DNA of 64,000 nucleotides from Actinomucor elegans. Its lineage: Eukaryota; Mucoromycota; Mucoromycetes; Mucorales; Mucoraceae. Every line of letters begins with the position of its first letter. Within the stretch, counting starts at the first letter, position 1. The notes beneath the pieces are model-generated. The model was given only the letters and a program-made list of their open reading frames with translations. It was not told the DNA's origin and did no database searches. The position numbers and the translations under genes were made by a program. The stretch is from positions 2,046,001 to 2,110,000 of the forward strand of contig JAMSLZ010000004.1 in assembly GCA_026027325.1 (NCBI GenBank). Direction: 5' to 3'. This document shows, in pieces, positions 11,527 to 21,966 of the stretch.

Positions 11527-13236
11527 CACTATTTTCAGAAATTATTCGTTCACAAAAAATAAAAAATTTCGTTCACAAAAAATAAAAAGTATCGCTCATA
11601 AAAAATAAAAAACATCAATCACAAAAAATAAAAAATATCACTCATTAAAAATTTAAAAATTCGTTTATTCTTAAGTGAGCAAAATAAGCGAAATACTAAA
11701 TTGGATTGCGGTTCAAGCAATCTTCAAATTTTGACAATGAGTATTGACAAAAGCCTCGAAGATCACTGATGAGGACTTTGTTACAGGCTTCTCGAATCCT
11801 TGATGTCATAGTTTCTTCTTCTAAAAGCTGTTCTCTTTTGACTTTACTCTTAGCGACAGACCAAAACTGTTCAATGGGATTTAACTCGGGTGAATAGGGG
11901 GGAAGATAAACGCAACGATACCCACGACCTTCAATATACTTTCGTATATCTGTGTGCTTATGGATGGGTGCATTGTCCATCACAAGATAGTTTTCTTTGA
12001 ACTCAGGATGGCGATCCATAACATCCAGGGTTTTTGCAATAAAGTTAAAATAGTGGCCTGTGACGGTACCACCTTTGGTGGTTTCGTTAGCTATTATAGA
12101 AGAGTTTCCAGCCGTTTTCCTTTTCTTGGAAGAAGATTGGACCTTGGGGCGTCTTACTTTAACATTAACGACACCAAATGGGCTGATAGCCCCAAGTATG
12201 GTCGTCGTTTTCGCTCTTGTTTTTGGAACAACAACTACAGCTCTTTCTCCCTTTTTTGACCACGCTACGGAACGCTTCATATTGATGTGAAAGGCAGCTT
12301 CATCTATGAAAACACAGTTGCTCATGAAATCCATATCAGTTTCCTGCCAAAATTTCACCCAGATGTACCGATCTTCAATCTTTTCAGGGCTATTCCTTTC
12401 AATTACATGAAAATGGGCTCGTTTAAGGCTAATACTGCACTTCTCAGTAACAAAGTTGTAGAGTGCCGTTTTCTTGATCTGAAGGTTGGAGAATTGATTC
12501 ATAAGGTTTTCCATCATTTCATCCAAAACTAAAGAAGGCTTCTCGTCGATTAAATTGGTTAAGAACTCTTTATGTTCTAATCCCAAAATAGGAGGTCTAC
12601 CAACTGGTCTTCCACTACCAGATTTTCTCTCTTCAAAGTCATCGTCACCAGCTTGGTTTGCTTTTTTCATCCAGCTTTGAGCTGTGCTCTGAGGTACTTT
12701 TAGCTCTGCAGCTGCAGAGCGAATACTCTTATTTTTTTCATGTACTAGATAAAAAAAATAGTTTTTGACCTCGGCTTTGTGCGATCTATAGGTTCTGGTT
12801 TTTTTATTATTCGCTTCATCCTCTACTTTAGTTTCATATGGTTGCTGTTCGACCTCTTGCTTTACTTTCACCGGTTTTTCAGGCGGTTTGAGGTCCAGAT
12901 AGCTGTCGTAGTTCGTAATGTCTTCCAGAGGATACTCAATTTCGTCTACTTCCATATCTACAACTGAAACTTCTACACCATCTTCATCAGTAAGATTTCC
13001 TTTACCATCTTCAAACAAAACTCTGTTCATTTTAGATTTAAATACTAATTAATAAAATACAAAATCTGAAGATGAGCGAAATTTTTTTCTTATAATGATT
13101 AGTATTTAAAATTTTAAATGAGCGATACTTTTTATTTTTTGTGATCGATATTTTTTATTTTTTGTGAACGATACTTTTTATTTTTTGTGAACGATACTTT
13201 TTATTTTTTGTGAACGAATAATTTCTGAAAATAGTG
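11527..13236. mobile_element. Intact Tc1/mariner-superfamily transposon with repeat-array ends
   Basis: A 1710-bp element flanked on both sides by TA. Its ends are inverted repeats starting CACTATTTTCAGAAATTATT. Behind each terminal motif lies an array of four or five imperfect copies of a roughly 22-bp motif related to CGTTCACAAAAAATAAAAAG. These run 11545-11680 on the left and 13095-13215, inverted, on the right. They are candidate multiple transposase-binding sites. One complete transposase gene fills the interior, so the copy looks recent and potentially active. Confidence 0.9.
11696..13030 (-). CDS. IS630-Tc1-mariner (DDE) transposase, 444 aa
   Basis: Catalyses cut-and-paste transposition of the surrounding element. 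An acidic N-terminal extension (about 75 residues) precedes a helix-turn-helix region (IRSAAAELKVPQSTAQSWMK) and a basic GRPVGRPP AT-hook-like stretch. The DDE domain shows its first Asp in VFIDEAAFH, the second in YLVMDNAPIHK and the third acidic residue in PPYSPELNPIEQFWS. There are 34 residues between the second and third, that is DD34E spacing. At 444 residues it is longer than the usual ~340 of Tc1, because of the N-terminal extension and an insert of basic residues before the second Asp. No stop or frameshift is seen. Confidence 0.92.
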   Translation of the reverse strand: MNRVLFEDGKGNLTDEDGVEVSVVDMEVDEIEYPLEDITNYDSYLDLKPPEKPVKVKQEVEQQPYETKVEDEANNKKTRTYRSHKAEVKNYFFYLVHEKNKSIRSAAAELKVPQSTAQSWMKKANQAGDDDFEERKSGSGRPVGRPPILGLEHKEFLTNLIDEKPSLVLDEMMENLMNQFSNLQIKKTALYNFVTEKCSISLKRAHFHVIERNSPEKIEDRYIWVKFWQETDMDFMSNCVFIDEAAFHINMKRSVAWSKKGERAVVVVPKTRAKTTTILGAISPFGVVNVKVRRPKVQSSSKKRKTAGNSSIIANETTKGGTVTGHYFNFIAKTLDVMDRHPEFKENYLVMDNAPIHKHTDIRKYIEGRGYRCVYLPPYSPELNPIEQFWSVAKSKVKREQLLEEETMTSRIREACNKVLISDLRGFCQYSLSKFEDCLNRNPI

Positions 13237-13510
13237 TAAATTGATAAAAAAAAGAACGACAATAAAGTCTAAAGCCACGAGCATAATTAGCTCTGATAAA
13301 AATATATGTTATCTACAAGTATCGTATTAATGTACAGTGGGTGAAAAAACTGTTCACAAATTTTTATAGGACTTTCGACCCAAAATGGATGTACGACTAT
13401 AAAAAAGCTATCATTAGAATGCTAAAGTACAGCGCTATCATGCCAATGTATTTATTAATATATTAGGAAAATACATGTTATACAGCCGATTGAATATAGG
13501 GTATACACGT
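13237..13510. other. AT-rich spacer with a Tc1-like end relic
   Basis: Contains TACAGTGGGTGAAAAAACTG at about 13333, which looks like one terminus of a further Tc1 family. No matching opposite end was found in the window. No coding sequence is seen. Confidence 0.4.
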
Positions 13511-13592
13511 TGTTGGATCCGAAGTAGCTAAAGACCAAAGATTCACGTAATAACTATTTAATAAGAAGACTTGTATATGTAATCAGGTTACT
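13511..13592. repeat. Truncated LTR fragment (family B)
   Basis: The first 82 bp match the start of the complete solo LTR at 21967-22432 (TGTTGRATCCGAAGTAGC and onward). The copy stops where the family-A LTR begins at 13593, so the gypsy element appears to have inserted into an older family-B LTR. Confidence 0.75.
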
Positions 13593-14211
13593 TGTTATAT
13601 CCGGTGCTAAAGACGAAGGATATAATTTAAAATACGATAATAAAAGAATAGACAGTAAATGGAATCAGCTACCCTGATAGTAAAAGTTATTCTAATCTTT
13701 ATTCACAATTCAAAATCAAGTCTTCTTTATATACATTTCATCATAGCTTAATAGTGTAGCATTCAATCTATCAGCACGCATGGCCGTACAGCGGAGTTCA
13801 ATCCCAGCAGCCACTAATAAGCCTTTCAATCACGCATTGTTGTACAGTGGTGGAAATAACTGGTGCACAAAACTTTATTCGGGGATATCTTCATGGAAAA
13901 TGACGCTAACCTTTTCAAATAACTTTATAACTATTCACAAAATTGATTATAATATTCCTATAAGCTTTTAAGTTTGTTTATTTACGTCACTCCAACGTCA
14001 TAGCTGATAATTAAATTTTTAAGTTATGCGAAAATATGAAAGTTTCCGATAATAGCGATGTAGTCGAAATATTACATATTATTGCTTCATTTTTTCGGTA
14101 GTTATGATAATTTATGACGTTAATGATGTCAAAACTATAAAAACAACCACATTATTTCAATGCTTTTTTACCATTTTATCAACCTCTTTAAAAGACTTTA
14201 TTAATTTGAAG

Positions 14212-14690
14212 ATGCCCTATCAAATTCCTTCTGACAAGCTAAACTCCGTCAAAGCACTCATTTTGCAAGGCGCTGCCACTAATGAGGCTGTCCAACGAAC
14301 TGGAGTTTCTAAATGGACAATTAATCGGATGAAAGCACAGTTGAACCCTGATTACAAGCAACCTCGTGGTGAAAAACCTTCTCCCCTAAGTAATACTACT
14401 AAGATAGTTCTTCGATGTAAAGTCCGGTGTGGTAGCTTACGCTCTTCGCGAGATGCTCGACGATGGTTGTTGAGCTTAGGTTATTTTATTGACGAGCGAC
14501 AAGTACGAAATCTGATGAGACAGCTTAATTTAGTTTCATTTATTAAAAAAAAGACCATTTTACAAGCGAAATCACCCCATGGATCGGTTAAAATGGGAAA
14601 AACAACACCGTGACTGGACAGTAGACGACTGGAAGAAGGTTATATTCTCTGATGAAACCAAAATAAACACGTGAGTGTCCGACATAAATG
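14212..14690 (+). pseudogene. Truncated Tc1 transposase (N-terminal part)
   Basis: Starts MPYQIPSDKLNSVKALILQG, homologous to the intact protein at 20858 (MPYKISHNKRDSIK). It has the two HTH blocks of Tc1 transposases (ATNEAVQRTGVSKWTINRMK, then SLRSSRDARRWLLSLGYF). A frameshift follows near 14555, and the reading ends just after the first catalytic motif (ILFSDETKIN, out of frame). The catalytic core beyond that is missing and replaced by the inverted copy of the same gene. Confidence 0.85.
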
Positions 14691-15630
14691 GTCGTTTTTT
14701 CTTAATAGCTGAAACTAAATTAAGCTGTCTCATTAGATTTCGTAGTTGTCGCTTGCCAATAAAACAGCCTAAGCTCAACAATCATCATCGAGCATCTCGC
14801 AAAGAGCGTAAGCTACCACATCGGACTTTGAACCGAAGAACTATCTTAGCAGTATTGCTTATGGGAGAAGGTCTTCTACAGAGCAACGTTAAAAATAAAA
14901 AAAAAATAAAAATTAGTTTTTAAATTAAATAGTGTTTTTTGTAATTATATTTTTTTTGTTTAACACTTTTTTATTGTAATTTTTGAAAGTTTGGTAATTA
15001 ACGTAAAAATAAGAAATTGCAATAATTATGCAAAACTTATAAAGATTAAACTTTTATATTACTTTTCAATACAATTAAACTTTTTTTTTTCATAATATTT
15101 CACACCAGATCGAAACCCTGTTGTGCGACAATTTTTTTCTTTTAAAATTGATTAAAAAGCACGCCGTAAGTTTTTTAGCAACTTACAACTTGATAAATAA
15201 AGAAAGCTATATAATTTTAATTTAATAATATGAAAATAATTATAATATATATATTAATTATTAATGGTATGTAATGTAGCTCACAGGGAGGTCACTCGTA
15301 ATCAGGGTTCAACTGTGCTTTCATTCGATTGATTGTCCATTTGGAAACTCCAGTTTGCTAGACAGCTTCATTAGTGACTGCGCCTTAAAAATGAGTGCTC
15401 TAATGGAGTTTAAAACTTGTCAGAAGGAATTTGATAGGGCATCTTCAAATATATGAAGTCCCTTAAAGAGGTTGATAAAATGGTAAAAAAGGATCGAAAT
15501 AATGTCGTTCTTTTTATAGTTTTGACATCACTAACGTCATAAATTATCATAATCATGGAAAAAATGAAGCTATAATATGTAGAATTTCGACTACATTGCT
15601 ATTGTCGGAAACTTTGATATTTTTGCCTAA

Positions 15631-16134
15631 TGTTATATCCGGTGCTAAAGACGAAGGATATAATTTAAAATACAATAATAAAAGAATAGACAGTAAATGG
15701 AATCAGCTATCCTGATAGTAAAAGTTATTCTAATGTTTTATTCACAATTCAAAATCAAGTCTTCTTTATATACATTTCATCAGAGCTTAATAGTGTAGCA
15801 TTCAATATCTATCAGCACGCATGGCCGTACAACGGAGTCCAATCCCAGCAGCCACTAATAAGCCTTTCAACCATGCATTGTTGTAATTGTATAACCCACG
15901 CGTTATTCGATATTCAGGTCTTATCTTGAGATACACTCGATACTACTCGATAGTATGATGCCGCGTGTTTCTTGTAAGGATTATTGGCTAATAGTTCTAA
16001 GGATGACACATCGCTTGTATTTATGCAGGCCTCGTTAATCTGATTGGGTTATCAGATAGAGTCCGTGTATGACATAAATGAACAGTTGATTCCTTACTAT
16101 TATGTCGATGCAAAATAGTAGGTGGAATACAACA
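15631..16134. repeat. Solo LTR (family A), 504 bp, TSD CCTAA
   Basis: Begins TGTTATATCC and ends ATACAACA, so has TG...CA termini. It is bracketed by the 5-bp direct repeat CCTAA (15626-15630 and 16135-16139). It is nearly identical to the split LTR that surrounds it, so one LTR family hit twice at nested levels. No internal retroelement sequence is left, consistent with LTR-LTR recombination. Confidence 0.92.
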
Positions 16135-16571
16135 CCTAACTTAAAAATCTAATTATCAGTTATGACGTTGAAATGACGTAAACAAACAAACTTAAAGGCT
16201 TATAGGGGTATCACAATCAAATTTGTAAATAGCTATAAAGTTGTTTGAAAAGGTTAGCATCATTTTTCATGAAGATATCCCCGAATAAAGTTTTGTGCAC
16301 CAGTTATTTCCACCACTGTAATTGTATAACCCACGCGTTATTCGATATTCAGGTCTTATCTTGAGATACACTCGATACTACTCGATAGTATGATGCTGCG
16401 TGTTTCTTGTAATGATTATTGGCTAATAGTTCTAAGGATGACACATCGCTTGCATTTATGCAGGCCTCGTTAATCTGATTGGGTTATCAGATAGAGTCCG
16501 TGTATGACATAAATGAACAGTTGATTCCTTACTAAATTATGTCGATGCAAGATAGTAGGTGGAATACAACA

Positions 16572-16629
16572 GTCACCATTGTGCGTAGGCCAAAGGGTCG
16601 TCTTCATTAGTCTCATTGGAGACTGGATG
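16572..16629 (-). pseudogene. Gypsy pol C-terminal tail fragment
   Basis: On the minus strand this encodes PVSNETNEDDPLAYAQW followed by a stop two codons before the LTR. It looks like the extreme end of a gypsy polyprotein. After removal of the Tc1 cluster it would abut the protease fragment at 19796, so reverse transcriptase, RNase H and integrase have been deleted. Confidence 0.6.
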
Positions 16630-17041
16630 TACAGTGACTTACAATACTGTCCGCATGTTTTGCAATTTTAGCTTCACATTATCATTACTCGCTCGATAAT
16701 GGCTGCAAAAATGTAAAATAATATCATTTGAAAGCCCAACAAAATCAATGCAATTTATTGAAACCTCAGATCATATGACTTTCCTAGTATAGAGTATTAA
16801 TCGTTTAAAAAAAAGGAACATCATGCGGACAGTATTGTGAGTAGGGGTTCACAAAATTTGTTTATCGATAAATCTGCTTTAATAATCGGTCCAGCGGCCT
16901 TTCGCTTTAATGACAGCTTCGCAGCGTAAATGCATACTATCAATAACAATCAAACATTCTTCATTGGTGATTTTGTGGTACCATACGTCTGTAACACGTT
17001 CAAAAAGCTCTTGCATGCCAGAAGGCGGAGTATCATAGTTA

Positions 17042-18673
17042 CAGTGACTTACAATACTGTCCGCATGTTTTGCAATTTTAGCTTCACATTATCATTACTC
17101 GCTCGATAATGGCTGCAAAAATGTAAAAATAATATCATTTGAAAGCCCAACAAAATCATTACAATTAATTGAAACCTCAGATCATATGACTTTCCTAATA
17201 TAGAGTATTAATCGTTTAAAAAAAGGAACATCATGCGGACAGTATTGTGAGTCAATTTTTAGATGCGAAATTCAACCCATAAGTTGAACATGATGGAAAT
17301 TGACTCAAAAACAAAGTTATCTTTCATCGCGCATACTCTCATTAATTCATTAAATCACAATCTTATTATACATTCTTAATTTATTTCATAAGTGATGAGA
17401 CCCATATCTGAAGCCACACGACAAAATATCATTGGTGGCCTCCAAGCAAGCTATTCCATTCGCCAGGTTGCCTATCGCACCAATGTTGGGCGCACGACAG
17501 TCAATAAAGTCGCCGCGGAACACTTACCTAATCGAAAGAAGCCAAAAGGAGGTAAACCTTTAAAGCTTAAAGAAGCGGATAAAAGATATTGCGTGCGACA
17601 GATTACAAGAGGAGGCCAGGGAAACGTAATAAGTATTCAAAAACAATTGTCATTTGACTTTGGTTTATCTGTTTCACCGCAGACCGTGCGTAGGGCACTC
17701 AAGGCCGAAGGCTTAGGATCCATGGAAAAGGAAACGAAGCCAAACCTCAATGCCAAAAACATACGTGAGCGATTAGCTTGGGCAAAAAAGTATGAGGACT
17801 ATACGATAGCCGATTGGAGAAGGGTTATTTGGTCTGATGAGACTAAGATAAACCGCTTCTGCTCTGATGGTCGTACTTGGGCTTGGATTCGAGACAATGA
17901 GCCACTACAAGACCGCCACATAAAGCAAACAAAAAAGCATGGTGGAGGAAGCATCATGATTTGGAGTTGCATATCTTGCATTGGAGTTGGATGGATGTGT
18001 AAGATCGATTCCATAATGGACAAGGAGCTTTATGGGACGATTCTGCGTGACGAACTGAGGAAAACGGTAAAGTTGGTCTGCCAAGAAACAGGATTAAGAA
18101 CCAATCAGATCATCTTTCAACAGGATAACGACCCTAAACATACTTCTGGTACGGTCAAAGACTACCTCAAAAAACAAAAATACGTAGTAATGGACTGGCC
18201 ATCTCAATCTCCTGATCTTAATCCAATCGAGCATATGTGGGCCTTAGTCAAAAGACGACTAAATGACTATGATACTCCGCCTTCTGGCATGCAAGAGCTT
18301 TTTGAACGTGTTACAGACGTATGGTACCACAAAATTACCAAAGAAGAATGTTTGAATGTTATTGATAGTATGCCTTTACGCTGTGAAGCTGTCATCAAAG
18401 CGAAAGGCCGCTGGACCGATTATTAAAGCAGATTTATCAATAAACAAATTTTGTGAACCCCTGCTCACAATACTGTCCGCATGATGTTCCTTTTTTTAAA
18501 CGATTAATACTCTATATTAGGAAAGTCATATGATCTGAGATTTCAACCTATTGTAGTGATTTTATTGGGCTTTCAAATAATATTATTTTTACATTTTTGC
18601 AGCCATTATCGAGTGAGGAATGATAATGTGAAGTTAAAATTGCAAAACATGCGGACAGTATTGTAAGTCACTG
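17042..18673 (+). mobile_element. Tc1-C copy 2, intact
   Basis: A 1632-bp element with TA on both sides and about 210-bp terminal inverted repeats. Each terminal repeat is itself bounded by inverted motifs: ACAATACTGTCCGCATG at the outer end and CATGCGGACAGTATTGTGAG at the inner end. It carries one uninterrupted transposase gene. It inserted into the transposase of Tc1-C copy 1. Confidence 0.93.
17395..18426 (+). CDS. Tc1 transposase, 343 aa, intact
   Basis: DD34E transposase moving the Tc1-C family. I take the ATG at 17395 (MRPISEATRQNIIGGLQASY); one codon upstream is a GTG. The bipartite HTH (YSIRQVAYRTNVGRTTVNKV; QKQLSFDFGLSVSPQTVRRA) is followed by the catalytic domain. The first Asp is in VIWSDETKINRF, the second in IIFQQDNDPKHTS, and the Glu in SQSPDLNPIEHMWA, with 34 residues between the last two. 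The length fits the ~340-residue Tc1 norm. The copy at 33195 is almost identical but broken, so this is the likely active source among those seen. Confidence 0.93.
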   Translation: MRPISEATRQNIIGGLQASYSIRQVAYRTNVGRTTVNKVAAEHLPNRKKPKGGKPLKLKEADKRYCVRQITRGGQGNVISIQKQLSFDFGLSVSPQTVRRALKAEGLGSMEKETKPNLNAKNIRERLAWAKKYEDYTIADWRRVIWSDETKINRFCSDGRTWAWIRDNEPLQDRHIKQTKKHGGGSIMIWSCISCIGVGWMCKIDSIMDKELYGTILRDELRKTVKLVCQETGLRTNQIIFQQDNDPKHTSGTVKDYLKKQKYVVMDWPSQSPDLNPIEHMWALVKRRLNDYDTPPSGMQELFERVTDVWYHKITKEECLNVIDSMPLRCEAVIKAKGRWTDY

Positions 18674-18675
18674 TA

Positions 18676-19470
18676 TTTGGTCGTCTTTTGACTAAGGCCC
18701 ACATATGCTCGATTGGATTAAGATCAGGAGATTGAGATGGCCAGTCCATTACTACGAATTTTTGTTTTTTGAGGTAGTCTTTGACCGTACCAGAAGTATG
18801 TTTTGGGTCGTTATCCTGTTGAAAGATGATCTGATTGGTTCTTAATCCTGTTTCTTGGCAGACCAGCTTTACCGTTTTCCTCAGTTCATCACGCAGGATT
18901 GTCCCATAAAGCTCCTTGTCCATTATGGAATCGATCTTACACATCCATCCAACTCCAATGCAAGATATGCAACTCCAAATCATGATGCTTCCTCCACCAT
19001 GCTTTTTTGTTTGCTTTATGTGGCGATCTTGTAGTGGCTCATTGTCTCGAATCCAAGCCCAAGTACGACCATCAGAGCAGAAGCGGTTTATCTTAGTCTC
19101 ATCAGACCAAATAACCCTTTTCCAATCGGCTATCGTATAGTCCTCATACTTTTTTGCCCAAGCTAATTGCTCACGTATGTTTTTGGCATTGAGGTTTGGC
19201 TTTGTTTCCTTTTCCATAGATCCTAAGCCTTCGGCCTTGAGTGCCCTACGCACGGTCTGCGGTGAAACAGATAAACCAAAGTCAAATGACAATTGTTTTT
19301 GAACACTTATTGCGTTTCCCTGGCCTCCTCTTGTAATCTGTCGCACTCAATATCTTTTATCCGCTTCTTTAAGCTTTAAAGGTTTACCTCCTTTTGGCTT
19401 CTTTCGATTAGGTAAGTGTTCCGCGGCGACTTTATTGACTGTCGTGCGCCCAACATTGGTGCGATATAAT
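18676..19470 (-). pseudogene. Broken Tc1-C transposase (copy 1)
   Basis: Same protein as at 17395 but dead. A TGC to TGA change gives a stop before MRQITRGGQGNAIS, and the start codon with about 30 N-terminal codons is deleted near 19465. The C-terminal part is displaced to 16850-17039 by the copy-2 insertion. The three catalytic motifs remain readable. Confidence 0.85.
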
Positions 19471-19795
19471 ACGATTGTGATTTAATGAATTAATGAGAGT
19501 ATGCGCGATGAAAGATAACTTTGTTTTTGAATAAATTTCCATCATGTTCAACTTATGGGTTGAATTTCGCATCTAAAAATTGACTCACAATACTGTCCGC
19601 ATGATGTTCCTTTTTTTAAACGATTAATACTCTATATTAAGAAAGTCATATGATCTGAGGTTTCAATAAATTGCATTGATTTTGTTGGGCTTTCAAATGA
19701 TATTATTTTTATATTTTTGCAGCCATTATCGAGCGAGTAATGATAATGTGAAGCTAAAATTGCAAAACATGCGGACAGTATTGTAAGTCACTGTA

Positions 19796-20486
19796 ACAGA
19801 TTGATGGCCATTCGCAGTTTCAACTGCTTGGCCTTTGACCGATCTCACTTGAGTGACAGCAGACAATAAGGTAGGACTAATGTAATTAGCCGAAGCACCA
19901 GAATCGATCAAAACAGAGCACGGATAACCATTCACCAAAGCATTGTATAATGGTAATTTAGTATCCACTTTACCAGGGCCGTCAAAACGAAATCTAGATC
20001 CTTCTGAATCAAGCTATCATCCATCTTCAAAGGTTCGACATATGACTTAGAAGTAGGCAAGACACAATACAGGTAAGCAGAATGATCATCATCATCATTT
20101 TCAGCATTATCATCAACGCACTCATTGTATTCCTCCCTCTCTTCAACATAATTCAATTGAGAGTGTTTCTCAGAGGCGCATTCTCTTTGGTAGTGCCCAA
20201 ATCCCTCACAATTGTGACATTGGATGTTGGCACGATTACCACCACGCTTTTGTTGGCCCCCACTCCGACTACGAAAACCATGGTTGGAACCACCACGGGC
20301 ACCACCACGAAAACTATTGGTACCACGATCACGACCACGAGAGGCATTCCAGGATTTCATCATAATAAAAGAGCTCCCGACGCTCCGCAATGAACAAATC
20401 CATAGGATCATCTATTTGTTGATCATATTCAACTGCAAAGGAACCACAAGAAGTAAGAACGCCCTCCAGACGATTACCTTCGTAAT
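19796..20486 (-). pseudogene. Gypsy gag C-terminus and protease remnant
   Basis: Minus-strand retroelement coding sequence. A gag segment (DDPMDLFIAERRELF) leads to an Arg/Gly-rich region and one CCHC zinc knuckle (CHNCEGFGHYQREC, binding retroelement RNA). An acidic linker and, after a frameshift near 19975, an aspartic protease start (CSVLIDSGASANYI, with the DSG active-site motif) follow. It is cut by Tc1-C copy 1 on the protease side and by Tc1-B on the gag side. The gag frame continues across Tc1-B if one TA is removed (MDAIRVAHNYEGNRLEG), which proves the insertion. Confidence 0.85.
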
Positions 20487-20857
20487 TACAGTAGTTTTAC
20501 TGGCCGGTGCACAAAACTTTTAATTGCTATTACTCCGTCAATTTTTAAATTTAACCAGATCAAGTAATATTGAGCTATAGCTCTAACATACTGCATGAAA
20601 ATACTAAATGTTTAGGCTAGGGTTTATGTTACGTCATAGTGATAAAATGATGATAAACCGTTTTTTCAACTTTTAAAATTTGAGGGCTTTTCCGTTTTAT
20701 GACGTAAATAGACCATAATCACTAATAATAATTCCGTTTATCTATTGATACTAATGAAACATTGCCTATGGCAACGGAAAATTATATAAAGAAGCCTATT
20801 CTGATTCATTTCAGCCATTCTCCTTTCTTCTTTCTTGACCATACTTCGTTCTATATA

Positions 20858-21883
20858 ATGCCTTATAAAATCTCTCATAACAAGCGCGACAGCATCAAAT
20901 CACTGGTACTAAAACAGGAGCCAACCAGTATTATTGCGCAACATGTAGGAGTTTCAAAATGGACAGTAAACCGAATGAAAAACGAAATAGACCCAGAATA
21001 CGTTCGACCTACCGGTGGTGGCCGTAGAATAGTGCCTCAACGTATTATGGTAACACTGAAATACAAACTTCGAAGCGGATACTTAAGGAATGGTCGAGAT
21101 GCACACAAATATTTAAACTCCCTCGGCTATTCAATCAGCTATAATGGGACTATAAAGTTGATCCATCAAACTGGACTTAAGGCTTATATTATGAAAAAGC
21201 GACCATATACCAAGGTTGATTATATGAAGGATAGACTCCAATACGCCAGAAAATACCATGGTTGGACTGTTGAGCAATGGAAGAAAGTTGTATTTTCGGA
21301 TGAAACGAAAATAAACATGTGGTGGCAGTCTGATGGAGCTATTTATACATGGAAAGAGCCAGGCCAGAGAGATCTTCCTCATAATACTCGTATGACCAAA
21401 AAGTTTGGTGGCGGAAGCCTAATGATATGGAGCTGTATGACATCACGGGGAGTAGGCTACGCTAGTCAAGTACTACAGAAAACTATGGATTCAGACTGTT
21501 ATATTGAAATCTTGGGTACATCGTTTAAGGATACTTTGGACTACTACGGCTGCAATCCTGATGATGTGATTCTTCAGCAAGATGGCGACTCAAAACATAC
21601 ATCCAAAGTAACTAAAAAATGGCTTAAAGCAAACAACATACAGTATATGAACAAGTGGCCACCATATAGCCCAGACTTAAATCCGATAGAACATCTATGG
21701 CATCATGTTAAGTCAAAACTAGGCCAATATGACACCCCTCCAAAAACAAAGCAAGAACTATTCAAACGATTTGAGACGGAGTGGTACAAATTTACCAAAG
21801 CAGACATGGAGCCGTACTATAACAGTTTACCTAAAAGAATAGAGCAAGTCCTTAGAGCTAAAGGTGGCTATACTCGATATTAA
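20858..21883 (+). CDS. Tc1 transposase, 341 aa, intact
   Basis: DD34E transposase of Tc1-B. I chose the Met at 20858 (MPYKISHNKRDSIKSLVLKQ) because the 32 upstream in-frame codons have no similarity, and the Tc1-A homologue starts at the same point. HTH blocks: TSIIAQHVGVSKWTVNRMKN and GRDAHKYLNSLGYSISY. Catalytic motifs: VVFSDETKINMW, VILQQDGDSKHTS and PPYSPDLNPIEHLWH. No disruption is seen. The 3' flank was later hit by a retroelement that left a solo LTR. Confidence 0.92.
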   Translation: MPYKISHNKRDSIKSLVLKQEPTSIIAQHVGVSKWTVNRMKNEIDPEYVRPTGGGRRIVPQRIMVTLKYKLRSGYLRNGRDAHKYLNSLGYSISYNGTIKLIHQTGLKAYIMKKRPYTKVDYMKDRLQYARKYHGWTVEQWKKVVFSDETKINMWWQSDGAIYTWKEPGQRDLPHNTRMTKKFGGGSLMIWSCMTSRGVGYASQVLQKTMDSDCYIEILGTSFKDTLDYYGCNPDDVILQQDGDSKHTSKVTKKWLKANNIQYMNKWPPYSPDLNPIEHLWHHVKSKLGQYDTPPKTKQELFKRFETEWYKFTKADMEPYYNSLPKRIEQVLRAKGGYTRY

Positions 21884-21966
21884 AAGACAGCACCTTTAAT
21901 TCTCTCAGCCAAAAAATTCCAAAATATAATTTTAGTAAAGTTTCCAAATGTAGTTACTATACAGTT

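Larger units (their letters stand above)
13845..16318. mobile_element. Fold-back derivative of a Tc1 element (Tc1-A)
   Basis: Flanked by TA, with ends starting CAGTGGTGGAAATAACTG on both sides. The left arm holds the terminal repeat plus the N-terminal half of a Tc1 transposase (13845 to about 14690). The right arm holds an inverted copy of much of the same segment (about 14690-14870 and 15290-15625), so the element is a large interrupted palindrome. About 420 bp of AT-rich filler (14870-15290) separates the two inverted pieces. A complete solo LTR (15631-16134) lies inside the right end. It cannot encode a whole transposase. Confidence 0.85.
13593..16571 (-). mobile_element. Gypsy LTR (family A) split by a Tc1 insertion
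   Basis: The LTR half at 13593-13844 (TGTTATATCC start on the + strand) and the half at 16321-16571 (ending GGAATACAACA) together give 503 bp. This equals the uninterrupted copy at 15631-16134 (504 bp). The two halves are separated by a Tc1 element sitting exactly at a duplicated TA. The next bases to the right encode the C-terminal tail of a minus-strand pol, so this is the 3' LTR of a minus-strand Ty3/gypsy element. No 5-bp target duplication was found at the outer edges. Confidence 0.85.
16632..19793 (-). mobile_element. Tc1-C copy 1, dead, interrupted by Tc1-C copy 2
   Basis: TA-flanked element with the long terminal repeat that starts CAGTGACTTACAATACTG. Its transposase gene runs on the minus strand and is split by the second copy (17042-18673), inserted at a TA. 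Without that insert the element is about 1.53 kb. It sits inside the gypsy gag-pol remains. Confidence 0.9.
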
